DNA from: Adhaeribacter terrigena
Lineage (GTDB): Bacteria > Bacteroidota > Bacteroidia > Cytophagales > Hymenobacteraceae
Reading direction: 5' to 3'
NCBI RefSeq assembly: GCF_016623615.1
Contig: NZ_JAEHFX010000004.1
Span: forward strand, 308,741-372,740
DNA: 64,000 bases
Shown: positions 50,501 to 59,134 of the stretch, piece after piece
Numbering within the stretch: the stretch's first letter is position 1
Layout: the number at the start of each line of letters is the position of its first letter
Notes under the pieces: model-generated
Told to the model about the DNA's origin: nothing
What the model saw: only the letters and a program-made list of their open reading frames with translations
Databases searched by the model: none
Program-made: the position numbers and the translations under genes

Positions 50501-50508
50501 CAAAATTA
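50501..50508 (-). promoter_or_regulatory. -7 element immediately before the GNAT start
   Basis: The minus strand reads TAATTTTG-CCTC-ATG. With normal spacing transcription would begin at or next to the start codon. Confidence 0.5.
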
Positions 50509-50524
50509 CACAGAAAAGCATAAA

Positions 50525-50562
50525 AAAACTGCTTCCGTTCTATTAAAACCAAAGCAGTTCTT
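50525..50562 (-). terminator. Terminator of the barrel gene at 50604
   Basis: AACTGCTT and AAGCAGTT arms; the minus strand continues with seven T residues. Confidence 0.7.
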
Positions 50563-50603
50563 TCAGGTCAGATCTTTTAAGCGTAAAGCGGGGATTTTCT
50601 ATT

Positions 50604-51266
50604 TCAGAAATTTACCGGCATTAAATAGCTAATGCCCATTTGTAGCGTGGAGTTTTGAGCATTCTGCGGGATAAGCAGGTGCGGTGAACCGTGTAAATGG
50701 CGCAAGCCCAACGCGTACCGGGCATCGATTGAGAAGCCATTTTTAAGGCAATAACCTACGCCTGCAACCGCACTGATATCGAAAGGCCGGGTATAGGCAT
50801 ACAAGCCGGTGGTTGTGGCAGAACCTTCCGCTACCAGCGCTGAATTTTGGATTTTGGCGGTAGAAGATAACAGCACCGATAACTGCGGGCCGGCCAGGGC
50901 AAAGAAATTTCCTTTACGGCTACGCTCTAAAACATTGCCGCCTTTTTTATGGCAAAAGAACGAGCGTTTATAAAGCAACGGTAGTTCCAGATACGTGAGT
51001 GAATTTTTCACCTGCATTTCAGTTTGCACGAAACCTTTGCCGGAATATAGCAGCTCTGCCCGCACCGCATGTTTTTTAGTAAGCAGGTAATCTGCTACCA
51101 GACCCGCTTGTATGCCATAAATACTTTTGTTTGAAGAACCGTCCTGAAGAATGTTGGCCATATTGGCCCCTGCTTTTAATCCTGCAGATAAGGGACGGAT
51201 AATTTCCTGCGCTTGTACCGCCATACCGCTAAGTACCAGGAATGCGCCTAGTAATAGTTTTTTCAT
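50604..51266 (-). CDS. Outer-membrane beta-barrel protein (PorT-like)
   Basis: Read from the ATG at 51266 (a TTG two codons earlier is possible): 220 residues with a signal peptide ('MKKLLLGAFLVLSGMAVQAQ', 1-20) and 'SAGLKAGANMANIL', then strands 'HAVRAELLYSGKGFVQTEM', 'LTYLELPLLYKRSFF', 'GNFFALAGPQLSVLLSS' and 'AVAGVGYCLKNGFSIDARYALG', ending 'STLQMGISYLMPVNF'. It is a paralogue of 46755 and 47688 by strand order. Its role is unknown. A long, very AT-rich leader region (51267-51470) precedes it. Confidence 0.8.
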   Translation of the reverse strand: MKKLLLGAFLVLSGMAVQAQEIIRPLSAGLKAGANMANILQDGSSNKSIYGIQAGLVADYLLTKKHAVRAELLYSGKGFVQTEMQVKNSLTYLELPLLYKRSFFCHKKGGNVLERSRKGNFFALAGPQLSVLLSSTAKIQNSALVAEGSATTTGLYAYTRPFDISAVAGVGYCLKNGFSIDARYALGLRHLHGSPHLLIPQNAQNSTLQMGISYLMPVNF

Positions 51267-51473
51267 AATCAATTCGGAAGTTAGGTTGAGAGATTTTGTT
51301 TAAAATATCTAATAATATTTTGAACTTTTACGCAATGAAAATTAATAAAGTTATAATTATTTTAAATAAATTTATAAATAAATAAATTAAAACATTATTT
51401 CATTCAACTTTGTTTAGTCAGGTTTTTATTAGGTAAATTCTATTTTGGTACATTGCAGAGGGCCTGGACAATA

Positions 51474-51499
51474 AAAAAAACCGGCTTCTGGCCGGTTTC
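51474..51499 (-). terminator. Terminator of the YifB/ComM gene
   Basis: AAACCGGC and GCCGGTTT arms around TTCT-type loop, followed on the minus strand by eight T residues. Confidence 0.85.
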
Positions 51500-51529
51500 T
51501 ATTTTGTTCAACAAGTAAAATCTTTTGGT

Positions 51530-53068
51530 TTAGCCTGCCCAGCCTTCGCGGTCTAAGCTACGGTACTGAATGGCTTCGGCTAAATGCTCTACTTTTATGG
51601 TTTCGCTGCCTGCCAGGTCGGCAATGGTGCGGCTTACTTTCAGAATGCGGTCGTAGGCGCGGGCCGATAAGCCTAAGCGTTCCATAGCGGTTTTTAGCAG
51701 TTTTTTTCCGGCTTCGTTTATCTGGCAGATGTCTTTTACCATTTGCGAAGGCATTAACGCATTGGCGTGAATTTCGGGGAAATTCTGAAAACGGGCCGAT
51801 TGCACCTCGCGGGCTTTTATGACGCGTTCGCGAATATCGGCGCTGCTTTCGGTTTTGCGGGTTTCGGTCATCTGATCGAAGGTTACCGGCGTTACTTCCA
51901 CGTGCAGGTCTATCCGGTCTAAAAGCGGGCCGCTTACTTTATTCAAATAGCGTTGCACTACGCCCGGTCCGCAGACGCAGTCTTTCTCAGGGTGGTTGTA
52001 GTAGCCGCAGGGGCAGGGGTTCATGCTGGCAATCAGCATAAAGTTGGCCGGGAAATCGATGGAAACTTTGGCTCTGGAAATGGTTACTTTGCGTTCTTCC
52101 AGCGGCTGCCGCATCACTTCCAGCACCGTGCGCTTAAATTCCGGAAGTTCATCCAGAAACAAAACCCCGTTATGAGAAAGGGAAATTTCGCCGGGTTGCG
52201 GATTTCCGCCCCCGCCAACCAAGGCTACATCGGAAATGGTATGGTGCGGCGCGCGGTACGGCCGGGTAGAAAGCAGCGAAGCGGCTTCACCTAATTTGCC
52301 GGCTACGGAATGGATCTTGGTGGTTTCTAAAGCTTCCTGCAAACTTAAAGGCGGCAGAATGGATGGCAGGCGTTTGGCCAGCATGGTTTTACCGGCGCCC
52401 GGCGGACCGACCATGATCACGTTATGACCACCGGCGGCGGCAATTTCCAGGGCGCGTTTTATATTTTCCTGGCCCTGTACATCGGCAAAATCGGCAAGGT
52501 ATTTATCTACGTTATTCTGGAAAACTTCGCGGGTATCTATTTTGGTGGCTTGGATCGGGTCATCGCCCCAGAAAAAACCAATGGCTTCTTTGATGTTCTT
52601 TACGCCGTAAACTTCCAGGTTATTTACTATAGCGGCTTCGCGGGCGTTTTGCGCGGGAAGAATAAAACCTTTAAACCCTTCTTTGCGGGCCTGAATGGCA
52701 ATGGGCAAAGCGCCTTTTATCGGGCGAAGTTCGCCGTCTAAAGAAAGTTCACCCATAATTAAATAGTCGCCCAGTTTATCGGCGGGCATCTGCTCGGAAG
52801 CGGCCAGCATGCCCAACGCAATGGGAAGATCGTAAGCGGAGCCTTCTTTGCGGATATTGGCAGGCGCTAAATTAATGATCACTTTCTGGCGCGGCATGCG
52901 GTAGCCGTAATGTTTCAGGGCCGATTCGATGCGTTGTTCGCTTTCTTTTACGGCGCTGTCGGCCAGGCCCACCATAAAAAGTTTGGTGCCGGGCGTTACG
53001 TTTACTTCTATGGTAATGGTGGCCGCATTTACGCCGAAAACGGCGCTGCCGTAGGTTTTGGTAAGCAT
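51530..53068 (-). CDS. comM: YifB/ComM family Mg chelatase-like AAA+ ATPase
   Basis: This 512-residue protein has an N-terminal ChlI/LonC-like domain ('VNVTPGTKLFMVGLADSAVKESEQRIESAL', about 22-51, and 'SAYDLPIALGMLAASEQ'). A central AAA+ core follows with Walker A 'GPPGAGKTML' near 218-227, 'FLDELPEFKRTVLEVMRQPLEER', and a four-Cys insert 'CPCGYYNHPEKDCVC' that may bind zinc. The C-terminal Mg-chelatase-associated domain ('LSARAYDRILKVSRTIADLAGS') ends the protein. ComM is a branch-migration helicase needed for integrating imported DNA in natural transformation. No competence genes are adjacent. Confidence 0.93.
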   Translation of the reverse strand: MLTKTYGSAVFGVNAATITIEVNVTPGTKLFMVGLADSAVKESEQRIESALKHYGYRMPRQKVIINLAPANIRKEGSAYDLPIALGMLAASEQMPADKLGDYLIMGELSLDGELRPIKGALPIAIQARKEGFKGFILPAQNAREAAIVNNLEVYGVKNIKEAIGFFWGDDPIQATKIDTREVFQNNVDKYLADFADVQGQENIKRALEIAAAGGHNVIMVGPPGAGKTMLAKRLPSILPPLSLQEALETTKIHSVAGKLGEAASLLSTRPYRAPHHTISDVALVGGGGNPQPGEISLSHNGVLFLDELPEFKRTVLEVMRQPLEERKVTISRAKVSIDFPANFMLIASMNPCPCGYYNHPEKDCVCGPGVVQRYLNKVSGPLLDRIDLHVEVTPVTFDQMTETRKTESSADIRERVIKAREVQSARFQNFPEIHANALMPSQMVKDICQINEAGKKLLKTAMERLGLSARAYDRILKVSRTIADLAGSETIKVEHLAEAIQYRSLDREGWAG

Positions 53069-53289
53069 ACTTTTTTTGCCTTAAAGGATACCGTTTTTGG
53101 TTTGTTAATTTTTGAGAGATTGGTGTGCGAACAGCTTGTGTAAGAAATAAATTCCGGAAGGTTGAAATATTTCGTATTGAAGGAAAGGGCTTGAGTTTTT
53201 GCGGGGAAAGGATAGCGTTTTGATCTGAAATGCTGCTGAATTGCTTTGGTCCGTGCGCCACAGGCTAAGGTAAAGTTTTTTCAATCTGC

Positions 53290-53324
53290 CAAACCTGGGA
53301 AGTTTAAGAAACCTTACAGGTTTG
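53290..53324. repeat. Hairpin repeat (AAACCTTACAGGTTT type)
   Basis: CAAACCTGGGAAGTTT and AAACCTTACAGGTTTG arms (13 of 16 pair) around AAG; relative of 46619-46650. Confidence 0.5.
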
Positions 53325-53328
53325 TGGG

Positions 53329-53356
53329 AAACGCTATGGTTTCGAGGCTGAAAACT
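53329..53356 (+). repeat. 29-nt intergenic element, copy
   Basis: AAACGCTATGGTTTCG then AGGCTGAAAACT. Confidence 0.7.
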
Positions 53357-53375
53357 CTGACAAAACCTGTCGTAA

Positions 53376-53405
53376 GGAATTCATTGCTCAGTCGCACTGA
53401 ATTCC
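53376..53405. repeat. Covarying hairpin repeat, copy 1
   Basis: Arms GGAATTCA and TGAATTCC with a 14-nt loop (TTGCTCAGTCGCAC). Copy 2 at 61493-61522 has compensating changes in both arms and a related loop of the same length. The downstream tail ending GGAATGAC is also shared. Confidence 0.65.
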
Positions 53406-53468
53406 ATTGTGCCTGAAATAGATTCCCCGCAGGCTCGGAATGACCCGAAAGCCGGAATAAAGGAATTT

Positions 53469-54047
53469 CTAAGCCAGCTGTTTTTCGATCAGGAGCATGA
53501 AAATGTGGATCACTTTGATGTGGATTTCCTGGATGCGGTCGGCGTAACCGAAGTGCGGCACTCTGATCTCTACGTCGCTTAGGGCGGCTAATTTTCCGCC
53601 GTCTTTCCCGGTTAAGCTCACTACTTTCATGCCCAGTTCTCTGGCGGCTTGGGCGGCTAAAAGTACGTTTTTAGAGTTGCCGCTGGTGCTGATGGCCAGT
53701 AATACATCGCCTTCGCGGCCGAACGCTTCTACGCCGCGCGAGAACACGTAATCGTAGCCGTAATCGTTGGCTACGCAGCTGATATGGGCCGAATCGGAGA
53801 GGGAAAGGGCGGCCAGGGCTTTGCGGTTTTCGCGGTAGCGGCCCGAAAGTTCTTCGGCAAAATGCATGGCATCGCACATGGAACCGCCGTTGCCACAGCT
53901 TAAAATTTTACCACCGTTCTTCAGCGCTCCGGCCATGAGGTTGGCGGCTTGTTCGATGGCGGAAACGGTATCTTTTTGGGCTAAAAAAGTGCTTAAAACC
54001 TGCTGCGCTTCGGTAAGTTCGGCTAAAATATGTTCGGCAGAATTCAT
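53469..54047 (-). CDS. gmhA: Sedoheptulose 7-phosphate isomerase (GmhA-like SIS protein)
   Basis: This 192-residue SIS-domain protein has '[29 protein letters not shown]' (about 44-72), the substrate loop and active-site region of GmhA. '[34 protein letters not shown]' (phosphosugar binding) and the C-terminal helix '[19 protein letters not shown]' with conserved Glu/His follow. It converts sedoheptulose 7-phosphate to D-glycero-D-manno-heptose 7-phosphate, the first step toward the heptose of the lipopolysaccharide core or S-layer glycans. It is encoded 6 nt after a small membrane protein gene, clearly one operon. The rest of the heptose pathway is not in the window. Confidence 0.92.
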   Translation of the reverse strand: MNSAEHILAELTEAQQVLSTFLAQKDTVSAIEQAANLMAGALKNGGKILSCGNGGSMCDAMHFAEELSGRYRENRKALAALSLSDSAHISCVANDYGYDYVFSRGVEAFGREGDVLLAISTSGNSKNVLLAAQAARELGMKVVSLTGKDGGKLAALSDVEIRVPHFGYADRIQEIHIKVIHIFMLLIEKQLA

Positions 54048-54053
54048 AAAAAA

Positions 54054-54425
54054 TTATTGCAGGTTATCGGGCGGAAAAATCGGGTCTGGCTTGGAAATCG
54101 GGTTGGTGGCCGGACGGGTCTGGCTCGTATAGTCGCGGGTTTCTTCGGCTTTCCGGTCGTAAAGGCTGGCTTTAAGTTCGTTTATGCGGTTGTTTAAGTT
54201 GGCGCGTTCGCGTTTTAAGGCCAGAATGCTCATGTTCGAGATCAGTAGATAAACCAGTAAAAGGCCGGCGGCAATTCCGAAGATCGTTTTGTAATAATTC
54301 TCCGGGTTAAAAGTGGTGAGGGTTTCGTCGAGGTAAGGCGTACTGATAATATTGAGCATTACCAGCAAAGCATAACCCAGGAACAATAATACAACAACGT
54401 TCACAAATTTTCTTAATGTTTCCAT
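54054..54425 (-). CDS. Small two-TM protein with coiled coil, unknown function
   Basis: This 123-residue protein has hydrophobic segments at about 8-27 and 46-70, a charged coiled coil at about 70-95 ('RERANLNNRINELKASLYDRK') and a Pro/Thr-rich cytoplasmic tail. The topology resembles LapA-type small proteins, but no family signature is visible. It lies directly upstream of gmhA (6 nt gap, same strand) and downstream of nothing coding for 370 nt, so it heads a two-gene unit and may have an envelope or lipopolysaccharide-related role by context only. Confidence 0.75.
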   Translation of the reverse strand: METLRKFVNVVVLLFLGYALLVMLNIISTPYLDETLTTFNPENYYKTIFGIAAGLLLVYLLISNMSILALKRERANLNNRINELKASLYDRKAEETRDYTSQTRPATNPISKPDPIFPPDNLQ

Positions 54426-54518
54426 TCAGGCAAAAGGTTAGTTCAGATCCGGAAAAAGTAAAGCTACCTAATTTTTTAATGGTTTAATGGTTAAACGGCT
54501 AAATTGTTACGCTGTACG

Positions 54519-54547
54519 AGTTTTTTAGGCAAAAAGCATAGCGTTTT
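54519..54547 (-). repeat. 29-nt intergenic element, near-consensus copy
   Basis: The minus strand reads AAAACGCTATGCTTTTTG then CCTAAAAAACT. Confidence 0.7.
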
Positions 54548-54570
54548 TTAATGATTGGGTTACTGAATGA

Positions 54571-54714
54571 GTGAATTCTAGAATGAGTGAATGGTAGAAT
54601 TTTAATTTATAATATCTGAGAGTTTTTTAACTGAAAAATATTGCATTTCAGCATTCCGTTTCATAGTTATTCTCTAATTCTCTGACCCTAACATTCACTC
54701 ATTCTAGAATTCAC
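54571..54714. repeat. 23-bp perfect inverted repeat of GAATGAGTGAAT type
   Basis: GTGAATTCTAGAATGAGTGA plus ATG (54571-54593) and its exact complement (54692-54714), about 98 nt apart. Further CATTCTCCCATTC-type units follow to 54775. Confidence 0.75.
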
Positions 54715-54797
54715 TAACTCCGTAACTCATTAACTCAATCATTCTCCCATTCTCCCATTCACTAATTCAATCATTCCCTAATTAAACCATTCAAAAC

Positions 54798-56633
54798 TCA
54801 GCCCGAAACCTGCATCTGGTTTAGTTTGGAGTACAGGCCGTTATTCATCGAAAGTTCATCGTGGGTGCCGCGTTCTACAATTTTACCATGTTGCATTACA
54901 ATAATTTCGTCGGCGTGCTGAATGGTGCTCAAACGGTGAGCAATTACCAGCGACGTGCGGCTTTGCATGAGATTGGTTAGCGCCTGCTGCACCAGTTTTT
55001 CCGATTCGGTATCTAAGGCGGAAGTGGCTTCGTCGAGAATTAAGATCGGCGGGTTTTTGAGCACGGCGCGGGCAATGCTCAGGCGCTGCCGTTGTCCCCC
55101 CGATAGTTTGCTGCCGCGGTCGCCGATCATGGTTTCATAGCCATCCGGCGTTTGCATGATAAATTCGTGGGCATTGGCAATTTTGGCGGCCGCTACCACT
55201 TCTTCCATCGTCGGGTTTTCTTTGTTGAATGCGATGTTGTTGAAAATGGTGTCGTTAAAAAGAATGGATTCCTGCGTTACAATGCCCATAAAATTCCGGA
55301 CCGAATGCAGCGTACAGTCTTTTATGTCAGTACCATCAATAAAAATTCCGCCGGCAGTCGGGTCGTAGAAACGTGGTAGCAAGTCGGCCAACGTAGATTT
55401 TCCGGAACCGGAAGGACCCACCAGGGCCACCGTTTTTCCTTTCGGAATGGTGAGGTTGATGTTGTCTAAAACGGTATCTTTTTCGTACGAAAAACGCACG
55501 TTCCGGAATTCGATCTGGTTTTCGAACTGCTGCAACTGCCGGGCATCGGCTTTGTCGCGGATGGTTGGCTGCGTATCGATGATGCTCAGAATTCTTTCGC
55601 CGGCCACCAAACCTCTTTGAATGTTGCTGAACGAGGAAGAAAGCGCTTTGGCCGGCACCAATACCTGCGAGAAAAACACCACGTAAGCAATAAATTCCGC
55701 CGCCGAAAGCTCTGATTCGTTGTTTAACACCATGCTTCCGCCGTAGTATAAAATAATGGTTACCACGCCCACGCCCAGCACTTCGGAAAGGGGCGAAGCC
55801 AGGTCGCGGCTGTTAAACATGGACTTTACAATGCGGGCGTAACGGTCGTTCTCTTCCTTGAATTTGCGCATGATATACGGCTGCGCGTTAAAGCCTTTTA
55901 TAACCCGCATGCCGCCCAGCGTTTCGTCTATTACAGTAAGAATAGAGCCCAGCGAATGTTGCCCTTCCTTGGCTTTGCGTTTCAGTTTTTTAGAAAGCGC
56001 CGAAATAATTATACCCGAAAGCGGCAAAATAATGAGCGTGAACAAGGTCAGTTTTACGCTCATGGTAAACAGGATAATGAAGAACCCGATAATAGCCACC
56101 GGCTCGCGCACCACGGTGGTTAAGGTACTGATCACGGAGCTTTCAATTTCCTGCACGTCGTTGGTCATGCGGCTCATTAAGTCGCCTTTGCGTTCGTTGG
56201 TGAAATAACCGAGCTGCAGTTGCGTAATGCGCTCGTAAACATCGTGGCGCAGGTTTTTTACCACTCGGGCACGCAGCTGCACAATTACCCGCTGGCCCAG
56301 GTACTTGAATAAATTAGAAAGCAGTACCGAAGCCAGAATGATCAGGCAGACAAATTTTAATGCGCCGGCTTTACCGGTTTCGAGTAAAATGGTACCGAAA
56401 TAGTAGTTAAAAAGCGCTTTTCCGTATTCAATGGAAACCGAAAATTCGGGTAAACTCACCATTTGCACCGCCTCGCTTTTCGGCACTTCGTCGAACAAAA
56501 CGTTAAGCAGCGGAATTAGAAACGTAAAGTTCAGTAAGCCGAAAAACGTGCCCAGCAGCGTGAAGGCAAAATAAAGCGGCACGTAACGGCTGAACGGCCG
56601 GGCAAAATTCAGAATGCGTAAATAAGTTTTCAC
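54798..56633 (-). CDS. ABC exporter, MsbA-like (permease-ATPase)
   Basis: This 611-residue half-transporter has an N-terminal six-helix ABC exporter domain (about 1-340; e.g. 'YFAFTLLGTFFGLLNFTFLIPLLNVLF', 'IIGFFIILFTMSVKLTLFTLIILPLSGIIIS') and a C-terminal ATPase with Walker A 'GPSGSGKST' near 402-410, Q-loop 'VTQESILFN', signature 'LSGGQRQR' near 508-515, Walker B 'ILILDEATSALD' and 'IAHRLSTI'. It is closest in layout to MsbA/lipid A flippases, though substrates of this family vary. The start is GTG, with a -7 promoter element only 4 nt upstream. Confidence 0.9.
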   Translation of the reverse strand: MKTYLRILNFARPFSRYVPLYFAFTLLGTFFGLLNFTFLIPLLNVLFDEVPKSEAVQMVSLPEFSVSIEYGKALFNYYFGTILLETGKAGALKFVCLIILASVLLSNLFKYLGQRVIVQLRARVVKNLRHDVYERITQLQLGYFTNERKGDLMSRMTNDVQEIESSVISTLTTVVREPVAIIGFFIILFTMSVKLTLFTLIILPLSGIIISALSKKLKRKAKEGQHSLGSILTVIDETLGGMRVIKGFNAQPYIMRKFKEENDRYARIVKSMFNSRDLASPLSEVLGVGVVTIILYYGGSMVLNNESELSAAEFIAYVVFFSQVLVPAKALSSSFSNIQRGLVAGERILSIIDTQPTIRDKADARQLQQFENQIEFRNVRFSYEKDTVLDNINLTIPKGKTVALVGPSGSGKSTLADLLPRFYDPTAGGIFIDGTDIKDCTLHSVRNFMGIVTQESILFNDTIFNNIAFNKENPTMEEVVAAAKIANAHEFIMQTPDGYETMIGDRGSKLSGGQRQRLSIARAVLKNPPILILDEATSALDTESEKLVQQALTNLMQSRTSLVIAHRLSTIQHADEIIVMQHGKIVERGTHDELSMNNGLYSKLNQMQVSG

Positions 56634-56637
56634 GCCG

Positions 56638-56645
56638 CAAAGGTA
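56638..56645 (-). promoter_or_regulatory. -7 element immediately before the ABC exporter start
   Basis: The minus strand reads TACCTTTG-CGGC-GTG, giving a predicted leaderless transcript. Confidence 0.5.
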
Positions 56646-56660
56646 CAGCCTTCTGCTTTA

Positions 56661-56692
56661 TAATTAAGAATTAGGAATTAAGAATTAGGAAT
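56661..56692. repeat. Tandem AATTAAGAATTAGG repeat
   Basis: AATTAAGAATTAGG occurs twice in tandem; the complementary TTCTTAAT unit is repeated three times at 59104-59127. Confidence 0.6.
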
Positions 56693-56781
56693 GATGGGTT
56701 TTGAAGAAGAAAACGATAGCGTTTTTGGAATAACAGAAAGTTTTTCTCTATTTAAAGAGCTGAAATAACTGAATTAAGAAA

Positions 56782-57006
56782 ATGAAAAAATCGAACCTGT
56801 TTTACGGATTTTTAGCTGGCTGTGGCTTTATGCTTCTTCTGAGTGCCAAAATGAATTCAAACGCAACAGATGAAGTTCCAAGGTATCACTTAACTACTGT
56901 GGGATCAAGTGCCTTTGTATATGATGCTGTTACTGGCGATTACAACGAAGTTAGTTATTCCGACTTAAAGAAGCATAGTAACCTTAAATCTATGCGCAGA
57001 TATTAA
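56782..57006 (+). CDS. Small secreted or membrane-anchored protein, unknown
   Basis: This 74-residue protein opens with Lys-Lys-Ser-Asn and a hydrophobic stretch ('LFYGFLAGCGFMLLLSA', about 6-22), an N-terminal anchor or signal with a Cys at 14 that does not form a clear lipobox. The rest ('RYHLTTVGSSAFVYDAVTGDYNEVSYSDLKK') is polar and reads like a small strand-rich domain. No family was recognised. Its own terminator follows. Codon use and the plausible signal argue for a real gene. Confidence 0.65.
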   Translation: MKKSNLFYGFLAGCGFMLLLSAKMNSNATDEVPRYHLTTVGSSAFVYDAVTGDYNEVSYSDLKKHSNLKSMRRY

Positions 57007-57060
57007 ATATATACATTGATATATTCAGGTTAATATTTACTGGTAGATTGTTGTCATAAG

Positions 57061-57094
57061 AAAGCATCAGGCGTTTCCACCCGATGCTTTTTTA
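57061..57094. terminator. Bidirectional terminator
   Basis: AAAGCATC and GATGCTTT arms, followed by TTTTTT; between the small secreted protein gene and the convergent barrel gene. Confidence 0.8.
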
Positions 57095-57132
57095 TGCACT
57101 TGTATCTATAGCTTGCTAATTTCGCCTGAACA

Positions 57133-58857
57133 TTAAAACTCATGCAACCGCTGACCGATATTCCAGCGGAAAGAAACCGAAGAAAACGACGAAGAATTAT
57201 CAAATTCATTTAATTCGGCATCGGTACGGCGCAGGATCTGGCTCAGGTCGATGAACATGTTTGGTTTTAACTGGTACGAAAGCGTCAGGTCTAAATGTAA
57301 TAAATTGGTGGTATTTCCTTGGCCTACTTTATTGCCGTAATCCTGCGGGTGCGGAACGTATGGTTTCAGCACATTGCCGCCCCAGTTCGAAGAATCGGTA
57401 TCGGCGCCGAAGTGGGTGAAAATGGCTTTGCCGGTAATGTTGAGTTTGCCAATGGGCTGGTAGCTTGCAATGCCCATTAATTCCGACAAGTTAGCACCCA
57501 TGGGGTGGGCAAGCGGCTGCTGGTAATGCTGGTAATTGGTGAAACGGCTTTCGTGCTGGTATAAATACGGCCGCAGGTAATTGAATTCGCCTTGCAGGTC
57601 CAGGTTTTCCAGTCCGAACGCATCTACGTATTTGGCTCCGAGCTGTGCGCCCTGTTTGTTGGCCCACCAGCCGTTGCGTTCTTTTATGGCGCTGAGCAAG
57701 AATTCATCGAGCATCACCTGGCCGTACAACTGCACACGTTTTTTAATGTTCCACTTGAAATCGAGCCCTAATAAAGCGTTGTCTTCGGAGCCGAGTTGTT
57801 GTTCTACGGAGCGGTAAAAAATGATCGGGTTCAGGTATTCCAGCTCAAAATTGCCTTTGCCGCGCGCAAAGATCACGCTCTCGAAAACGCCCACGTTCAG
57901 GTTCGGCTTAATGTTGTAGCTCAGGTGGTGGTAAGCAAAATATTTTTTCGGGTAAAGCTTGTCGCCAATGCTGTGGTCGGCGTTCATGCTGGCAAAAATA
58001 TTTTCGTACTGCAGTTTCCAGACCTGTGTATTCAGTTTCAAAAAGAAATAACCCGGCGCGTAATCCGAAAGAATCAACGAACGGTAACCGTTGCCGATGA
58101 AATTCTTGTCGTGGCCCAGCTGGATGTTGATGTGTTTGCTGAGCGCATAGTTTACGTAGCCGCGCGCCGTGAAAAAGTCGTAACCGTCTTCCTTAAAATT
58201 TTTCCAGTACCCTTCGTGCGGCACAATGGTATCGCGGGCAATTCTATCGTTCACGTATTGCGGAAAAAGCGCCTGGTTTTCGCCAATGAAGGTATAGAAA
58301 CTCAGTTTTTTATCGATGGTTCCTTCGGCCTGCAAACCGCGCGTGTTGATGTAACGCAGGCCTTCAGAATCAGAATCTTTACCCAGCTGGAAATGCAGCA
58401 CCGGGTTCAGCCGCAAGGTGAAATCTTCGGTTTCCACATGAAAAAGATCGGTCTTGTTCCGGTAGAAATGCTTTAAAATTGGTTTGCGGCTTTCGTTGAA
58501 ATCTTCTGCGGGAAAAACTTCGGTAACGGCCACTTTATTCCCGGAAGAATCGGTGGAGAATTGCGGCGCTTCGGTTTGAACATAGTCCCAGTTATCCTGC
58601 AGCAAATAGGTTAAATTAAAGCGGTCGGCTTTGGAAAGGTTGGTTTCGTGGCGCAGCACTTTCTGGGCCAGTTTGGCTACCGTTTCGCGTTTGTAGGGTT
58701 TAATGCTGGTGTGCAGTTCCGGAATGCTGTCGGCGTATTTGAGTGCGTATCGGTCTATTAAACGGTATTTATCGGCGTCTAAAGGAACGTAGGTGCTTTG
58801 CGCGGAAACGGAAAAAACGGTAGCAAAAAGCAGGAAAAAACTAAAAATGAATTTCAT
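57133..58857 (-). CDS. Wzi/RemB-like outer-membrane beta-barrel protein
   Basis: The start at 58857 gives a signal peptide ('MKFIFSFFLLFATVFSVSAQ'); six codons further up an alternative exists. The 574-residue protein has a helical N-terminal part (about 25-110, 'KYRLIDRYALKYADSIPELHT', 'KRETVAKLAQKVL') followed by barrel strands from about 150 on ('HINIQLGHDKNFIGNGYRSLILSDYAPGYF', 'PNLNVGVFESVIFARGKGNFELEYLNPIIFYRSVEQQ', 'LSYQLKPNMFIDLSQIL'). This resembles the capsule-assembly Wzi family and RemB of gliding Flavobacterium. A surface polysaccharide or motility role is inferred only from that resemblance. Confidence 0.65.
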   Translation of the reverse strand: MKFIFSFFLLFATVFSVSAQSTYVPLDADKYRLIDRYALKYADSIPELHTSIKPYKRETVAKLAQKVLRHETNLSKADRFNLTYLLQDNWDYVQTEAPQFSTDSSGNKVAVTEVFPAEDFNESRKPILKHFYRNKTDLFHVETEDFTLRLNPVLHFQLGKDSDSEGLRYINTRGLQAEGTIDKKLSFYTFIGENQALFPQYVNDRIARDTIVPHEGYWKNFKEDGYDFFTARGYVNYALSKHINIQLGHDKNFIGNGYRSLILSDYAPGYFFLKLNTQVWKLQYENIFASMNADHSIGDKLYPKKYFAYHHLSYNIKPNLNVGVFESVIFARGKGNFELEYLNPIIFYRSVEQQLGSEDNALLGLDFKWNIKKRVQLYGQVMLDEFLLSAIKERNGWWANKQGAQLGAKYVDAFGLENLDLQGEFNYLRPYLYQHESRFTNYQHYQQPLAHPMGANLSELMGIASYQPIGKLNITGKAIFTHFGADTDSSNWGGNVLKPYVPHPQDYGNKVGQGNTTNLLHLDLTLSYQLKPNMFIDLSQILRRTDAELNEFDNSSSFSSVSFRWNIGQRLHEF

Positions 58858-58993
58858 GTTCGGGTCGGGAAACAAAGGCGAAATAACGGAATTCCGCCGC
58901 AGAAAACCAATGTACTGATTTTGGATGGTTTGGGTTGGTAATTTTAGTGCTCCACGTCTTAAAAAGCCCGGTAATAGAATAGCTGTGCCTTAG

Positions 58994-59022
58994 AAAATGG
59001 TACGCTTTTTTAGCTGAAAACT
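58994..59022 (+). repeat. 29-nt intergenic element, diverged copy
   Basis: AAAATGGTACGCTTTTTTAG then CTGAAAACT in the divergent gap before the gene at 59135. Confidence 0.5.
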
Positions 59023-59134
59023 CAATTGCATATCCTAAGAAATTGCATGGCCGTCTGCTTTAGCCGACCGTTTTGGGAATTGCCAGGAGTATAGAAATTC
59101 CCAATTCTTAATTCTTAATTCTTAATTTGCGGCT

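Larger units (their letters stand above)
53069..53468. other. Repeat-rich intergenic region
   Basis: About 400 nt without a gene, packed with repeat pieces: element cores near 53085 and 53213, a hairpin (53290-53324), an element copy (53329-53356) and a hairpin repeat (53376-53405). Confidence 0.5.
54426..54797. other. Intergenic region with simple-sequence inverted repeats
   Basis: About 370 nt without a gene between the ABC exporter and the gmhA operon. It contains an element copy (54519-54547) and long GAATGAGTGAAT / ATTCACTCATTC tracts that form a 23-bp perfect inverted repeat. Confidence 0.5.
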
